Shown here piece after piece: positions 1 to 9,474 of a DNA stretch of 64,000 bases. This DNA is from Rahnella bonaserana (GTDB lineage: Bacteria > Pseudomonadota > Gammaproteobacteria > Enterobacterales > Enterobacteriaceae): contig NZ_JAFMOW010000065.1 of NCBI RefSeq assembly GCF_019049675.1, positions 248,001 through 312,000 on the forward strand. Direction: 5' to 3'. The notes below the pieces were generated by a model. That model ran no database searches. It was given only the letters and a program-made list of their open reading frames with translations, and was not told the DNA's origin. Made by a program: the position numbers and the translations under genes. Every line of letters begins with the position of its first letter. The first letter of the stretch is position 1.

Positions 1-26
1 CTGAACGTGGATACGCAGAAGATTAA
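1..26 (+). CDS. purN: Phosphoribosylglycinamide formyltransferase, C-terminal end only
   Basis: Only the last seven codons and the stop are in the window. They read ERGYAED and stop, which resembles the usual PurN C-terminus (E. coli ends QGYAADE). In E. coli purN lies just upstream of ppk, which fits the gene order here. PurN makes formylglycinamide ribonucleotide in purine synthesis. The call rests on these few residues and on synteny. Confidence 0.55.
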
Positions 27-53
27 TCTGCCCAGGCATCACGATTTCACTAT

Positions 54-78
54 AAACCGGCCACGTGCCGGTTTTTTA
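54..78 (+). terminator. Rho-independent terminator after purN
   Basis: A 7-bp stem (AAACCGG pairing with CCGGTTT, 7-nt loop) is followed by a run of T. It separates purN from the speG promoter. Confidence 0.75.
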
Positions 79-89
79 TTTTCCACCAT

Positions 90-246
90 TTGACATTTGT
101 TTACATTTCACCCGATATAATGCACATCCCGGCGCACGTTTAAACGTCGTTTGTGCGCCGACCTTCATCTGAAACACGGTTGTTTCAGACCTCATATTTA
201 CGAAGGTTACCCTCATAAAACGGCTTTTATAGTTGAGGAACACCCC
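90..246 (+). promoter_or_regulatory. speG promoter and structured 5' leader
   Basis: A perfect -10 hexamer TATAAT lies at 116-121. TTGACA at 90-95 is a possible -35, but its spacer of 20 bp is long. The leader then holds three hairpins: 130-137 with 153-160 (8 bp), 168-175 with 182-189 (8 bp), and 211-220 with 225-238. The third pairs CCTCA (211-215) with TGAGG (234-238), which contains the speG Shine-Dalgarno, and TAAAA (216-220) with TTTTA (225-229), leaving a 4-nt bulge. Confidence 0.45.
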
Positions 247-822
247 ATGTTTAGCCATAACAGCGTCAGATTACGTCCACTGGAAAAGGACGACCTGTCG
301 TTTGTTCACCGTCTTGATAATAACGCCAGCATCATGCGTTACTGGTTTGAAGAACCTTACGAGGCTTTCGTCGAACTGACCGACTTGTATCACAAACACA
401 TCCACGACCAGAGCGAACGCCGCTTCATTATAGAATTCGAAAGCGGACCGGTTGGCTTAGTGGAGCTGGTGGAAATTAATCATATTCACCGCCGCGCGGA
501 ATTTCAGATAATCATTGACCCGCAACATCAGGGCAAAGGCTTTGCCGGTGATGCCGTGCGCCTGGCGATGGATTATGCCTTCTCGGTTCTGAACCTCTAC
601 AAACTGTATTTAATCGTGGATAAAGAAAATAAAAAGGCGATCCACATCTACAGCAAATTAGGGTTTGAGCTCGAAGGTGAACTGAAGCAGGAATTCTTTG
701 TGAACGGTGAATACCGCAGCGCCATCCGCATGTGTATTTTCCAGCCGCAATTCCTGGCGAAGTACAAAACCAAACCGGTTCAGGTCAAACCTGAATCACT
801 GATTGGCGCCAGCGCGGTTTAA
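247..822 (+). CDS. speG: Spermidine N1-acetyltransferase
   Basis: SpeG transfers acetyl groups from acetyl-CoA to spermidine and spermine in the cytoplasm and so lowers polyamine load. The 191-residue product has a GNAT fold: [15 protein letters not shown] at the N-terminus, the acetyl-CoA loop at [11 protein letters not shown], and a C-terminal part with [25 protein letters not shown]. coli SpeG has 186 residues. The frame is open further upstream, but the start at 247 has GAGG eight bases before it and begins where the family begins. In E. coli speG lies elsewhere; here it sits between purN and ppk. Confidence 0.93.
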   Translation: MFSHNSVRLRPLEKDDLSFVHRLDNNASIMRYWFEEPYEAFVELTDLYHKHIHDQSERRFIIEFESGPVGLVELVEINHIHRRAEFQIIIDPQHQGKGFAGDAVRLAMDYAFSVLNLYKLYLIVDKENKKAIHIYSKLGFELEGELKQEFFVNGEYRSAIRMCIFQPQFLAKYKTKPVQVKPESLIGASAV

Positions 823-852
823 TTTAGCCACCGGTTAAAATCATGCAATAAA

Positions 853-895
853 TTACCGGTGAGGGGAGAAGAACTCCTTCACCGGTAAGACTTTT
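853..895 (+). terminator. Likely terminator after speG
   Basis: TTACCGGTGA at 853-862 pairs with TCACCGGTAA at 879-888, and the stem extends inward through G/C-rich bases. A short T-rich stretch follows. Confidence 0.65.
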
Positions 896-1142
896 CCCTC
901 CTTTTTCTCGCATTTATTCCGCTGATACAAACTCTCCTGAAATCATCCCCAGTTATGTTGGACTTTCCTGTCAATCTTTCGCAATATTGATAGTAGACAC
1001 TAGGCCCCTCTCACTGACGGCTTCCTGTTGGGCTGACCTGAAAAAAGCCCGTAACACGAAGAATATGTTGAGCTAAATTGCGGTGTTTTCAGGCAAGTTT
1101 GCCTGTATGGGCCAGGTTGCAAGCTAAATGAACGGAGTGAAA
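896..1142 (+). other. speG-ppk intergenic region with a dyad in front of ppk
   Basis: No convincing gene lies here. GGGCT and AGCCC at about 1031-1052 can form a short hairpin. CAGGCAA and TTGCCTG at 1090-1105 form a 16-nt dyad with a 2-nt centre, 37 bases before the ppk start, and could be an operator. ppk is PhoB-regulated in E. coli. I see only one half-site-like CTGTCAA at about 969, so a Pho box is not supported. Confidence 0.35.
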
Positions 1143-3212
1143 ATGGGTCAGGAAAAGCTTTATATCGAGAAAGAACTAAGCTGGCTGTCCTTCAATGAGC
1201 GCGTGTTGCAGGAAGCGGCAGACAAAAGCAATCCTCTGATCGAACGGATGCGTTTTTTAGGGATTTACTCCAATAACCTGGATGAGTTCTATAAAGTCCG
1301 TTTTGCCGATTTAAAGCGACGGATCCTCATCAGTGAAGAACAAGGCTTTCTGGGTGCTTCCCGTCATTTACTGAAAAAAATTCAGGCGAAAGTTCTGCGT
1401 ATTGATCAGGAATTTGACAGCCTGTACAACGATTTGCTGCTGGAAATGGCGCGTAATCAGATCTTCCTGATTAATGAACGTCAGGTTTCTGAAAATCAGC
1501 AGGCCTGGTTGCGTCAGTATTTCAAACATCATCTGCGCCAGCACATCACGCCAATTCTGATTAATCACGACACCAATCTGGTGCAGTTCCTGAAAGACGA
1601 TTACACCTATCTGGCGGTTGAAATTATTCGTGGCGAAGAAATTCATTACGCGCTGCTGGAGATCCCTTCCGATAAAGTGCCGCGTTTCGTCAATCTGCCG
1701 CCGGAAGCCCCTCGCCGCCGTAAGCCGATGATCCTGCTTGATAACATTTTGCGTTATTGTCTGGATGATATTTTTAAAGGCTTCTTTGATTACGACGCGC
1801 TGAATGCCTATTCGATGAAAATGACCCGTGACGCCGAATACGATCTGGTCACAGAAATGGAATCGAGCCTGCTGGAGCTGATGTCATCGAGCCTGAAACA
1901 GCGTCTGACCGCCGAGCCGGTGCGTTTTGTTTATCAGCGCGATATGCCCGATGAAATGGTGGAATTGCTGCGCGGCAAGCTGGGTATCTCCAATTACGAT
2001 TCCGTGATCGCCGGCGGCCGTTACCATAACTTCAAAGATTTCATCAGCTTCCCGAATGTCGGCAAAGCCAATCTGGTCAACCGCCCGCTGCCGCGTCTGC
2101 GCCATTTATGGTTCGATAAATTCCGCAACGGCTTTGCGGCAATCCGTGAGCAGGATGTGCTGCTGTATTATCCGTATCATACGTTTGAACACGTGCTGGA
2201 ACTGCTGCGTCAGGCGTCGTTCGATCCGAACGTTTTATCAATAAAAATCAATATTTACCGCGTTGCGAAAGATTCACGCATCATCGAATCCATGATCCAC
2301 GCCGCGCACAACGGCAAGAAAGTGACCGTCGTCGTCGAACTTCAGGCGCGCTTTGATGAAGAAGCCAACATTCACTGGGCGAAACGTCTGACAGAAGCCG
2401 GTGTGCACGTTATTTTCTCTGCGCCGGGTCTGAAAATTCACGCAAAACTCTTTCTTATTTCCCGCCGCGAAGGCGATGAAATTGTCCGCTATGCTCATAT
2501 TGGGACCGGTAACTTTAACGAGAAAACTGCCCGTCTCTATACCGACTATTCGCTGCTCACCGCAGATGCGCGGATCACCAATGAAGTCCGCCGGGTGTTT
2601 AACTTTATTGAGAACCCGTACCGTCCGGTCTCTTTCGAACATCTGATGGTGTCGCCGCAAAACTCGCGCGACATGCTGTATCGCCTGATCGACAAAGAAA
2701 TTGCCAATGTTCAGGCAGGCGGCTCAGGCAGCATTACGCTGAAAATCAATAATCTGGTAGATAAAGGACTTATCGACCGCCTGTACGTTGCGTCTAACGT
2801 CGGGGTGAAAATCCGTCTGCTGATCCGCGGCATGTGTTCGCTGGTCCCGAATTTACCGGGCTTTAGCGAAAACATTCAGGTCACCAGTATTATTGACCGC
2901 TATCTTGAGCACGACCGTGTATATGTCTTTGAAAATGGTGGCGATACCAAAGTATTCCTGTCTTCAGCTGACTGGATGACCCGTAATATCGATTACCGAA
3001 TTGAGGTTGCTGTCGCCCTGCTCGATCCACGCCTTAAACAGCGCGTTCTGGACATTCTCGAACTGCTGTTTAGTGACACGGTAAAAGCCAGAGTGATTGA
3101 TAAAGAACTGAGCAACCGGTATGTTCCACGCGGAAATCGTCGCAAAGTGCGTGCGCAGCTGGCGATTTACGAATATCTGAAAGATCTGGAACAACAAAGT
3201 CAGCAAGCCTGA
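1143..3212 (+). CDS. ppk: Polyphosphate kinase 1
   Basis: Ppk reversibly polymerises the gamma-phosphate of ATP into inorganic polyphosphate. The 689-residue product matches E. coli Ppk (688) from [20 protein letters not shown] onward. The two active-site histidines are visible at residue 433 (KIHAKLFL) and residue 590 (LEHDRVYVF), equivalent to E. coli His435 and His592. An ATG at 1128 would add five residues, but GGAG at 1133-1136 is placed for the ATG at 1143, the family start. ppx follows after 22 bases, so the two are almost certainly one operon. Confidence 0.97.
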   Translation: MGQEKLYIEKELSWLSFNERVLQEAADKSNPLIERMRFLGIYSNNLDEFYKVRFADLKRRILISEEQGFLGASRHLLKKIQAKVLRIDQEFDSLYNDLLLEMARNQIFLINERQVSENQQAWLRQYFKHHLRQHITPILINHDTNLVQFLKDDYTYLAVEIIRGEEIHYALLEIPSDKVPRFVNLPPEAPRRRKPMILLDNILRYCLDDIFKGFFDYDALNAYSMKMTRDAEYDLVTEMESSLLELMSSSLKQRLTAEPVRFVYQRDMPDEMVELLRGKLGISNYDSVIAGGRYHNFKDFISFPNVGKANLVNRPLPRLRHLWFDKFRNGFAAIREQDVLLYYPYHTFEHVLELLRQASFDPNVLSIKINIYRVAKDSRIIESMIHAAHNGKKVTVVVELQARFDEEANIHWAKRLTEAGVHVIFSAPGLKIHAKLFLISRREGDEIVRYAHIGTGNFNEKTARLYTDYSLLTADARITNEVRRVFNFIENPYRPVSFEHLMVSPQNSRDMLYRLIDKEIANVQAGGSGSITLKINNLVDKGLIDRLYVASNVGVKIRLLIRGMCSLVPNLPGFSENIQVTSIIDRYLEHDRVYVFENGGDTKVFLSSADWMTRNIDYRIEVAVALLDPRLKQRVLDILELLFSDTVKARVIDKELSNRYVPRGNRRKVRAQLAIYEYLKDLEQQSQQA

Positions 3213-3234
3213 ATCTCTGGAGCGCTACATAACT

Positions 3235-4779
3235 ATGCCCCTAAAAAACAGCCCAATGAACGCCAAGCCACAGGAAATTGCGGCTATCGATCTCGGATCG
3301 AACAGTTTCCACATGGTCATTGCGCGCGTGGTTAACGGCGCGATGCAGGTCTTAGGTCGCCTGAAACAGCGCGTTCATCTGGCCGATGGTCTCGATAATA
3401 AGAGTGTGCTCAGTGAAGAAGCCATGCAACGCGGGCTGGATTGCCTGGCTTTATTTGCAGAACGTCTGCAAGGTTTTCCGGAAAGTAACGTCACCATCGT
3501 GGGGACACATACCCTGCGTCAGGCGGTGAACGCCGAGGAGTTCCTCAGGCGTGCCAAAGAAGTGATCCCCTACCCGATTGAAATTATTTCCGGGCAGGAA
3601 GAAGCCCGTCTGATTTTTATGGGTGTTGAACACACGCAGCCGGAAAAAGGTCGCAAGCTGGTCATCGACATTGGTGGCGGTTCTACGGAACTGGTCATCG
3701 GCGAAGATTTCGAGCCTTTGCTGGCAGAAAGCCGCCGTATGGGCTGTGTCAGTTTTGCGCAGATGTTCTTCCCGGAAGGCGAAATCAGTCGCAGCAACTT
3801 CAAACGCGCACAACTCGCTGCCGCACAGAAGCTGGAAACACTGGCCTGGCAGTATCGTCTGCAAGGCTGGCAGTATGCGCTCGGCGCGTCCGGCAGTATC
3901 AAAGCGGCTTACGAAGTGCTGGTCGCAATGGGTGAGAAAGATGGACTGATCACCCCTGAGCGTCTGGAAATGCTGACCGAAGCCGTGCTGGATTTCAAAA
4001 AATTCAGCGATCTGGATTTACCCGGTTTATCGGAAGACCGTCAGTCAGTGTTTGTGCCGGGGCTGGCAATTTTGCGTGGCGTATTTGATGCGCTGGCCGT
4101 GAAAGAGCTGCGTCTTTCAGACGGCGCGCTGCGTGAAGGTGTGCTGTATGAGATGGAAGGTCGTTTCCGTCATCAGGACATCCGCACGCGCACCGCCAAA
4201 AGTCTGGCCGAGCATTACAATATCGACCGGGAGCAGGCGCGCCGCGTGCTGGAAACCACCGAGCAACTTTACAGTCAGTGGTTAGCACAAAATACCAAAC
4301 TGGTGCAGCCGCAACTGGAATCACTGCTGAAATTCAGTGCAATGCTGCATGAAGTGGGTCTGAGCATTAACCATACCGGGATGCATCGCCATTCTTCATA
4401 TATCCTGCAAAACACCAATTTGCCGGGCTTTAATCAGGAACAGCAAACATTGCTGGCAACGCTGGTGCGTTTCCATCGTAAAGCCATCAAGCTGGAAGAA
4501 TTGCCACGCCTGAACCTGTTTAAGAAGAAACACTACATTCCGCTTATTCAGCTGCTGCGTCTTGGCGCGTTGCTCAATAACCAGCGCCAGTCGACGACCA
4601 CACCGGAATCCCTGCGGTTATCTACTGATGATAATCACTGGACGCTGCGTTTCCCGGCCGGCTATCTGGCGCAGAACAACCTGGTTCAGCTGGATTTTGA
4701 GAAAGAACAAAATTACTGGAACGACGTCACGGGCTGGAAACTGATGCTCGAAGAAGAAGACGGCGCAGCGGAAGACTAA
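3235..4779 (+). CDS. ppx: Exopolyphosphatase
   Basis: Ppx removes terminal phosphates from long-chain polyphosphate, the reverse task of Ppk encoded just upstream. The 514-residue product has the ASKHA-fold signatures [17 protein letters not shown] near the N-terminus and [14 protein letters not shown] near residue 145. Its C-terminal half is HD-like, with [21 protein letters not shown]. Length and sequence follow E. coli Ppx (513) throughout. It shares a transcript with ppk and ends before a bidirectional terminator. Confidence 0.97.
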   Translation: MPLKNSPMNAKPQEIAAIDLGSNSFHMVIARVVNGAMQVLGRLKQRVHLADGLDNKSVLSEEAMQRGLDCLALFAERLQGFPESNVTIVGTHTLRQAVNAEEFLRRAKEVIPYPIEIISGQEEARLIFMGVEHTQPEKGRKLVIDIGGGSTELVIGEDFEPLLAESRRMGCVSFAQMFFPEGEISRSNFKRAQLAAAQKLETLAWQYRLQGWQYALGASGSIKAAYEVLVAMGEKDGLITPERLEMLTEAVLDFKKFSDLDLPGLSEDRQSVFVPGLAILRGVFDALAVKELRLSDGALREGVLYEMEGRFRHQDIRTRTAKSLAEHYNIDREQARRVLETTEQLYSQWLAQNTKLVQPQLESLLKFSAMLHEVGLSINHTGMHRHSSYILQNTNLPGFNQEQQTLLATLVRFHRKAIKLEELPRLNLFKKKHYIPLIQLLRLGALLNNQRQSTTTPESLRLSTDDNHWTLRFPAGYLAQNNLVQLDFEKEQNYWNDVTGWKLMLEEEDGAAED

Positions 4780-4794
4780 TTCGTTTGTCGCTAT

Positions 4795-4834
4795 AAAAAA
4801 GCCCTCCGGCACAGCGTGCTCAGAGGGCTTTTTA
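4795..4834. terminator. Bidirectional terminator between ppx and pdeF
   Basis: AAAAAGCCCTC at 4796-4806 pairs with GAGGGCTTTTT at 4823-4833. A-rich and T-rich flanks allow it to end transcripts from both converging genes. Confidence 0.9.
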
Positions 4835-4861
4835 TTTTCGCGCTTCAATTCCCCGTAAAAA

Positions 4862-7093
4862 TCAGGAAGCCGGAAAATCGAGTAATGTCGCCAGTGGTTG
4901 CGGTTTACCCACCAGATATCCCTGCATGTAATCGACGCCCAGCGCATGAAGCGCGGCTTTCTGCTCTTCCGTCTCCACATACTCCGCCACAATCGACAGG
5001 TGCTTCATACGTGCGACCTGGCAGATTGACTGCACAATGTAAGAATCCAGTGAATCAGTGAGCATGTTGCGCACAAAGCTGCCGTCAATTTTCAGGATAT
5101 CAGCCTGAATAGCTTTCAGACGTCCGTAACTGGCGTAACCGGTGCCGAAATCGTCAATCGCAATCCGGCAGCCGTAGGCGCGTAATTCCCGCATCGCGAA
5201 GTCAGCATATTTCATATTCTGCAAAAGATGCGATTCGGTGACTTCCAGTACGATCTGGAACGGCTCAATTTCATATTCAAGCATCAGCGATTTAAAATCG
5301 CGGGTAAACGTCGGACGGCATAACGTCGATGGCGTGAAATTCACGGCAAAACGCAGGCTCGGCAAACGTACACGGTTCTGATTAATAAACATCAGTGCAT
5401 GCCTGAGCACCCACATATCCATCTGATAAGACAGCCCGAATTCGTGAACCACCGGCAGGAATTTATCCGGCGTGATCAGAGTGTCCTGCGAACCATCAAA
5501 CATACGCAGCAGGATTTCGTAGTAGCTGTCACCGCGGACGCCCAGTATCGGCTGGGCCATCAGCACAAAGCGGTCGTCGTCTAACGCGCGCTGAATTTTG
5601 TGCAGCATGTCCACTTTGTCTCTGATCTCCAGCTGAACCTGACTGTGGTCGCTTTTGTTCGACTCTGGCTGACCGGTGGTCAGTGAAACTTCTGCAATAC
5701 CACTGAGTTCACCCAGCAAAATAGGCAGATGTTCGACAGGTGAATATACCGTGCAGTAAGACAAACCAATGTTGGGATGCAACGGCAACCCGTTCCAGAT
5801 CAGACGGAAATCCTCAAGATAATCATGCAGCTTCTGCAATTTAATATCGGCATCTTCACAGTTCAGGCGCAGGACCAGATCGTAGCCGGGTAAGTGATAC
5901 ACACGCTCGCCGGGCTGAAGATAAGGTTTGAGCCCGACCGCCAGTTGCTGTTTGAACTGGATCCGCAGCTGCATCCCGTAGTTACGGCTGAGAACGTCCA
6001 TATCCGACACGCGGATAAAGCAAAGCATGGAGCGCGGATGGCGCGCTAAATCGCGGTTAAAGGCACGCAAATTTGGCAAACCAAACACAGGATCCTGCAG
6101 GGCAGCTGATCTGAACTTTTTCATCAGCAGGCGCTGCCGCGAAGAAAGCGCCGACATCAGCAACAGGGTGATGGTGTAAACCAGCATCAGCGCAGAGACA
6201 AACACCAGATTATGAACAAAGCCAGATTCTGAGATAAAACCCTGATAATTGTAGAACAATATAGTGAGAGCAATACTCCATACGATGCTGATGAAGTAAT
6301 AACCATAGCGTAGCGCCCCAAACAGCATCACAGGGAACAACAGCGTCAGGGTGTAATCACTCAGCAAAATTTTAGTGAAAGGCTCGCTTACACTGGGTAC
6401 GCTCAGCAGCGTGACCATGGTCCCCATGACGACAAACCAGACCACCATTTCGGGGGTTTTTACGCCCGGTGCCCGTTGCTTACGCAACATCATCCGCATC
6501 ACGCGCCAGTAGCGGGGCTGACGCATCATGCGGATCACCAGGTAAATCACGTGCGAATTGAGCAAAATGCCAATGATCATCGCCTGCAAATTGATGAGTG
6601 TCCGCAATGTCACAAAGTCAGGCGTTACCAGCCCCAGATAACCCGGCAGCAACCCGCTTTCCACGACAATTTGCAGCACAGTCATGAAGAAGACAGTGAG
6701 GAACACCAGCAACCAGCCGACACGTATCCACGCCAGATTCATCAGACCTAACGGCGCCGACCAGCGATTCCCGGCCTGCCAGCGGTATCCGAGCCAGGCC
6801 AGAAAAAGTGAGGTGAAATAAATAACCGTCAGTAATGTCGCCATTTCTGCGCCGACCCTGAAATAATAACGCAGGAACAACGTCAGGACGATCCCAGGCA
6901 ATGCTGCCCAGTCAAAAACCATCAGCAACGCAACACACGTCGCTAACGGCATATAAATCAGATAGGTGCGACCTTCAGGCAAAAATATGATCGGAGAAAG
7001 CCACGAGGTCAGGGGGATCAAGACCAGCGCGCAAATGACGGGAAGTCCCCACCATTTATGGCGAATCTCATGCCAGGAAAAAATTTTACGCAT
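4862..7093 (-). CDS. pdeF: Cyclic-di-GMP phosphodiesterase with MASE1 sensor
   Basis: This 743-residue inner-membrane protein corresponds to E. coli YfgF/PdeF (747), which hydrolyses c-di-GMP. Residues 1-310 form a multi-span MASE1 region. The GGDEF domain is degenerate: PGYDL stands where GGDEF should be, so it should have no cyclase activity. The C-terminal EAL domain looks catalytic, with LEVTES near residue 617, AIDDFGTGYASYGRL, ILKIDGSFV and VAEYVET. It converges on ppx, as in E. coli. A candidate FNR site lies about 230 bases upstream; the E. coli enzyme is reported to act in anaerobic conditions. Confidence 0.93.
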   Translation of the reverse strand: MRKIFSWHEIRHKWWGLPVICALVLIPLTSWLSPIIFLPEGRTYLIYMPLATCVALLMVFDWAALPGIVLTLFLRYYFRVGAEMATLLTVIYFTSLFLAWLGYRWQAGNRWSAPLGLMNLAWIRVGWLLVFLTVFFMTVLQIVVESGLLPGYLGLVTPDFVTLRTLINLQAMIIGILLNSHVIYLVIRMMRQPRYWRVMRMMLRKQRAPGVKTPEMVVWFVVMGTMVTLLSVPSVSEPFTKILLSDYTLTLLFPVMLFGALRYGYYFISIVWSIALTILFYNYQGFISESGFVHNLVFVSALMLVYTITLLLMSALSSRQRLLMKKFRSAALQDPVFGLPNLRAFNRDLARHPRSMLCFIRVSDMDVLSRNYGMQLRIQFKQQLAVGLKPYLQPGERVYHLPGYDLVLRLNCEDADIKLQKLHDYLEDFRLIWNGLPLHPNIGLSYCTVYSPVEHLPILLGELSGIAEVSLTTGQPESNKSDHSQVQLEIRDKVDMLHKIQRALDDDRFVLMAQPILGVRGDSYYEILLRMFDGSQDTLITPDKFLPVVHEFGLSYQMDMWVLRHALMFINQNRVRLPSLRFAVNFTPSTLCRPTFTRDFKSLMLEYEIEPFQIVLEVTESHLLQNMKYADFAMRELRAYGCRIAIDDFGTGYASYGRLKAIQADILKIDGSFVRNMLTDSLDSYIVQSICQVARMKHLSIVAEYVETEEQKAALHALGVDYMQGYLVGKPQPLATLLDFPAS

Positions 7094-7607
7094 TCAGTCC
7101 ATCTAAGTTTTGCGCATGAACTTCATGCCGCGGTGAGTGATTCATCGTGTAGCGGACGTCAGACAAGCAGGCTGACAACCGCAGTTGCAGGCCCCGCCTT
7201 AAATTATCGTCGTAAAAACGTCATTTCACATAAAACAACTGAAGAAAAAAGAATACAGCGGAGGCCAGAGTATAACGCTTCAAAAATATGACTGGATTCT
7301 AATGTGACTTATCTTAAATCTCTTGATGCAGATCATTAAACATAATCTTTGTGTTTTCACGTAAAAATAATCTTAAACAAATTCATCGCGTGACTAACAA
7401 ATGGTTTTTATATCCAGTGACAGAGAATAATCCGAGGAAAAAGAAAAATTCCTCATCGTCAGATTGTTGCCCAAAATGGACAAAACGCAACTTCGCCTTT
7501 ATTTGATTATCTGGCTGCTCGTTTAGATGTGTTATATATTGTAAACGTTATCATTTGCAGTTCTTCATCCTTCCACCGGAGCAACGATTTACTTAAGCGA
7601 TCAAATT
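7094..7607. other. 514-bp divergent intergenic region, pdeF / yfgG
   Basis: No convincing gene is present. It is AT-rich and must contain promoters for both flanking transcripts. It holds a candidate FNR box at 7323-7336 and a small hairpin (GAGGAA with TTCCTC, 7434-7454). An AT-rich stretch around 7530-7556 (TTATATATTG, AACGTT) could be the yfgG promoter. Confidence 0.4.
7323..7336. promoter_or_regulatory. Candidate FNR box
   Basis: TTGAT-GCAG-ATCAT matches the FNR consensus TTGAT-N4-ATCAA at nine of ten defined positions. It lies 230 bases upstream of pdeF and 272 bases upstream of yfgG, so the target is uncertain. Confidence 0.45.
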
Positions 7608-7826
7608 ATGTCTAGAAAAACCAACATCACAATGACGAAAATCGTTTTATCGATCAGCTTCATTATTTTGTTAGGACGTCTGGTCTATTCCGGTATCGGC
7701 GCGTATTCCCACCATCAGAATCAAAAACAACAGCAAACAGATGGGCAAACCCTCGCACCTCAGGAACCGACTTCCGACAAAACTTGTACCGGCACACTCA
7801 AGACCTGCCGCTACCATAAGGACTAA
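7608..7826 (+). CDS. yfgG: YfgG family small membrane protein (DUF2633)
   Basis: The 72-residue product has one predicted transmembrane segment, about residues 11-30 (KIVLSISFIILLGRLVYSGI), and a polar tail rich in Gln and His. It closely resembles E. coli YfgG, including MTKIVLSISFI and GAYSHHQNQK. As in E. coli, it is next to pdeF. E. coli YfgG has been linked to nickel/cobalt stress; its molecular role is not settled. The start could also be the ATG at 7632, and neither has a clear Shine-Dalgarno. mgtE follows nine bases later, its ribosome binding site overlapping the yfgG stop, which suggests coupling. Confidence 0.75.
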   Translation: MSRKTNITMTKIVLSISFIILLGRLVYSGIGAYSHHQNQKQQQTDGQTLAPQEPTSDKTCTGTLKTCRYHKD

Positions 7827-7835
7827 GGATCCCGA

Positions 7836-9275
7836 ATGTCTGACGAAAAACCAAAAAGTTACGGCCAAAAACTCGCCGAAAGTCGCCGCCGGATCCTCGA
7901 TCTCCTTCTTAACACCGATGACCTTGCGGACAGCATTCTCGGTGAAGAAATTGACGTTGATGATGCTACCCGCGCCAGGCTGATAGATTTCACCGCGGAG
8001 CTGAGCTCGCGGGTGCAAAAACTCCATGCCGCTGACGTGGCGGATGTGCTGGAAGCGTTACCCATTCACGAACGCCTTGCATTGTGGCGGCTGGTTGAAC
8101 CCGCTGCCCGCGGTAAGGCGCTGGTCGAAGTCTCAGAAACCGTCTGGGACAGCCTCATCGAGGAAATGAGCGACAAAGACCTGCTGAAAACCATGTCGCT
8201 GCTGGATGTGGATGATCAGGTCTATCTGGCCGAATATCTGCCGCGCGACCTGACCGGCCGCGTGCTTACCTCACTGGATCCGCGTCAGCGCGATAAAGTA
8301 CGCGAGGTGATGAAATTCAGTAAAGAGTGCGTGGGCAGGATCATGGACTTTGAACTGCTGACGGTTCGCCCTGACGTTTCTCTCGGCACCGTGCAGCGTT
8401 TTCTGCGCCTGAATAAAGCCATCCCGGAAGCGTCCGATAAGCTGTTTATCACTGATCGTAAAAATACGTTATTAGGCGAACTGCCGCTGACCACCATTTT
8501 ACTGAACCCGCCGCACACGCTGGTTTCAGAGGTCATGGTGACCGACCTCACCAGTTTTGAGCCGGAAGATAAAGCCGAAGACGCCGCCAGTGCGTTCGAA
8601 CGTTATGACCTGATCACCGCGCCGGTGGTGGACAAAAAAGGCAAGCTGATGGGGCGTCTGACGGTGGAAGAAATCGTCGATTTCGTCAATAACGACACAG
8701 ACAGCAATTTACGCCGCATGGGGGGTCTGAGCCCGGAAGAGGATGTGTTTTCCCCGGTCACGAAGGCGGTGCGTAATCGCTGGGCGTGGCTGGCGATTAA
8801 TCTGTGTACGGCGTTTGTTGCCTCGCGCGTGATCGGTTTGTTTGAGCATACGATTTCACAACTGGTGGCGCTGGCTGCCCTGATGCCGATTGTTGCCGGC
8901 ATTGGCGGGAATACCGGCAATCAAACCATCACGATGATTGTCCGTGGACTGGCCCTGCATCATGTTCAGCTCGGTAACCTGAAATTCCTGATGTTCAGGG
9001 AACTGGGCGTGGCGCTGATTAACGGTCTGGTTTGGGGCGGACTGATGGGCGTGGTGACCTGGCTGCTGTACAGCGACTGGGAAATGGGCGCCGTGATGAC
9101 GCTGGCGATGGTGCTGAACCTGCTGCTGGCCGCGCTGATGGGTGTGGTCATTCCGCTGACCATGGTACGTCTGGGGCGCGACCCGGCGGTCGGTTCAAGC
9201 GTGATGATAACCGCGCTGACGGATACCGGAGGATTCTTTATCTTCCTCGGTCTTGCCACCATCTTCCTGCTTTGA
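7836..9275 (+). CDS. mgtE: Magnesium transporter MgtE
   Basis: MgtE is a Mg2+-gated Mg2+ channel of the inner membrane. The 479-residue product has the expected order: an N-terminal helical domain (HAADVADVLEALP), two CBS domains at about 140-270 (VSEVMVTDLTSF, DLITAPVVDKKGKLMGRLTVEEI), then five transmembrane helices with the signature PIVAGIGGNTGNQT near residue 356. AAGGA sits seven bases before the ATG. It appears co-transcribed with yfgG. E. coli K-12 has no mgtE at this locus. Confidence 0.95.
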   Translation: MSDEKPKSYGQKLAESRRRILDLLLNTDDLADSILGEEIDVDDATRARLIDFTAELSSRVQKLHAADVADVLEALPIHERLALWRLVEPAARGKALVEVSETVWDSLIEEMSDKDLLKTMSLLDVDDQVYLAEYLPRDLTGRVLTSLDPRQRDKVREVMKFSKECVGRIMDFELLTVRPDVSLGTVQRFLRLNKAIPEASDKLFITDRKNTLLGELPLTTILLNPPHTLVSEVMVTDLTSFEPEDKAEDAASAFERYDLITAPVVDKKGKLMGRLTVEEIVDFVNNDTDSNLRRMGGLSPEEDVFSPVTKAVRNRWAWLAINLCTAFVASRVIGLFEHTISQLVALAALMPIVAGIGGNTGNQTITMIVRGLALHHVQLGNLKFLMFRELGVALINGLVWGGLMGVVTWLLYSDWEMGAVMTLAMVLNLLLAALMGVVIPLTMVRLGRDPAVGSSVMITALTDTGGFFIFLGLATIFLL

Positions 9276-9280
9276 CCCCG

Positions 9281-9304
9281 TACTCCGGCCATCCGGCCGG
9301 AGTA
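9281..9304 (+). terminator. Probable terminator after mgtE
   Basis: TACTCCGGCC at 9281-9290 pairs perfectly with GGCCGGAGTA at 9295-9304 across a 4-nt loop. The following T-run is weak. Confidence 0.55.
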
Positions 9305-9474
9305 TTCGTGAACAATTACAACGCAATGTAGAATTTATATTAATAATTAGTCGCGCTTCTCCGATACTGATAGTACCTGTCATCGTATCTGCTCACGGTG
9401 ACTCCAGAGTGATAAAAAATATTCATCACTGCCACTGTTCTGGGATCTCGCCCCAGCCAGAAAAAGGTTTTATC

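Noticed and set aside
960-1000. Pho box upstream of ppk
   Set aside because: Only one CTGTCA-like half is present and no second repeat at 11-bp spacing was seen.
9253-9474. 74-residue N-terminal extension of the MASE1 cyclase
   Set aside because: It would begin inside mgtE and cross the mgtE terminator hairpin; the GTG at 9475 has a ribosome binding site.
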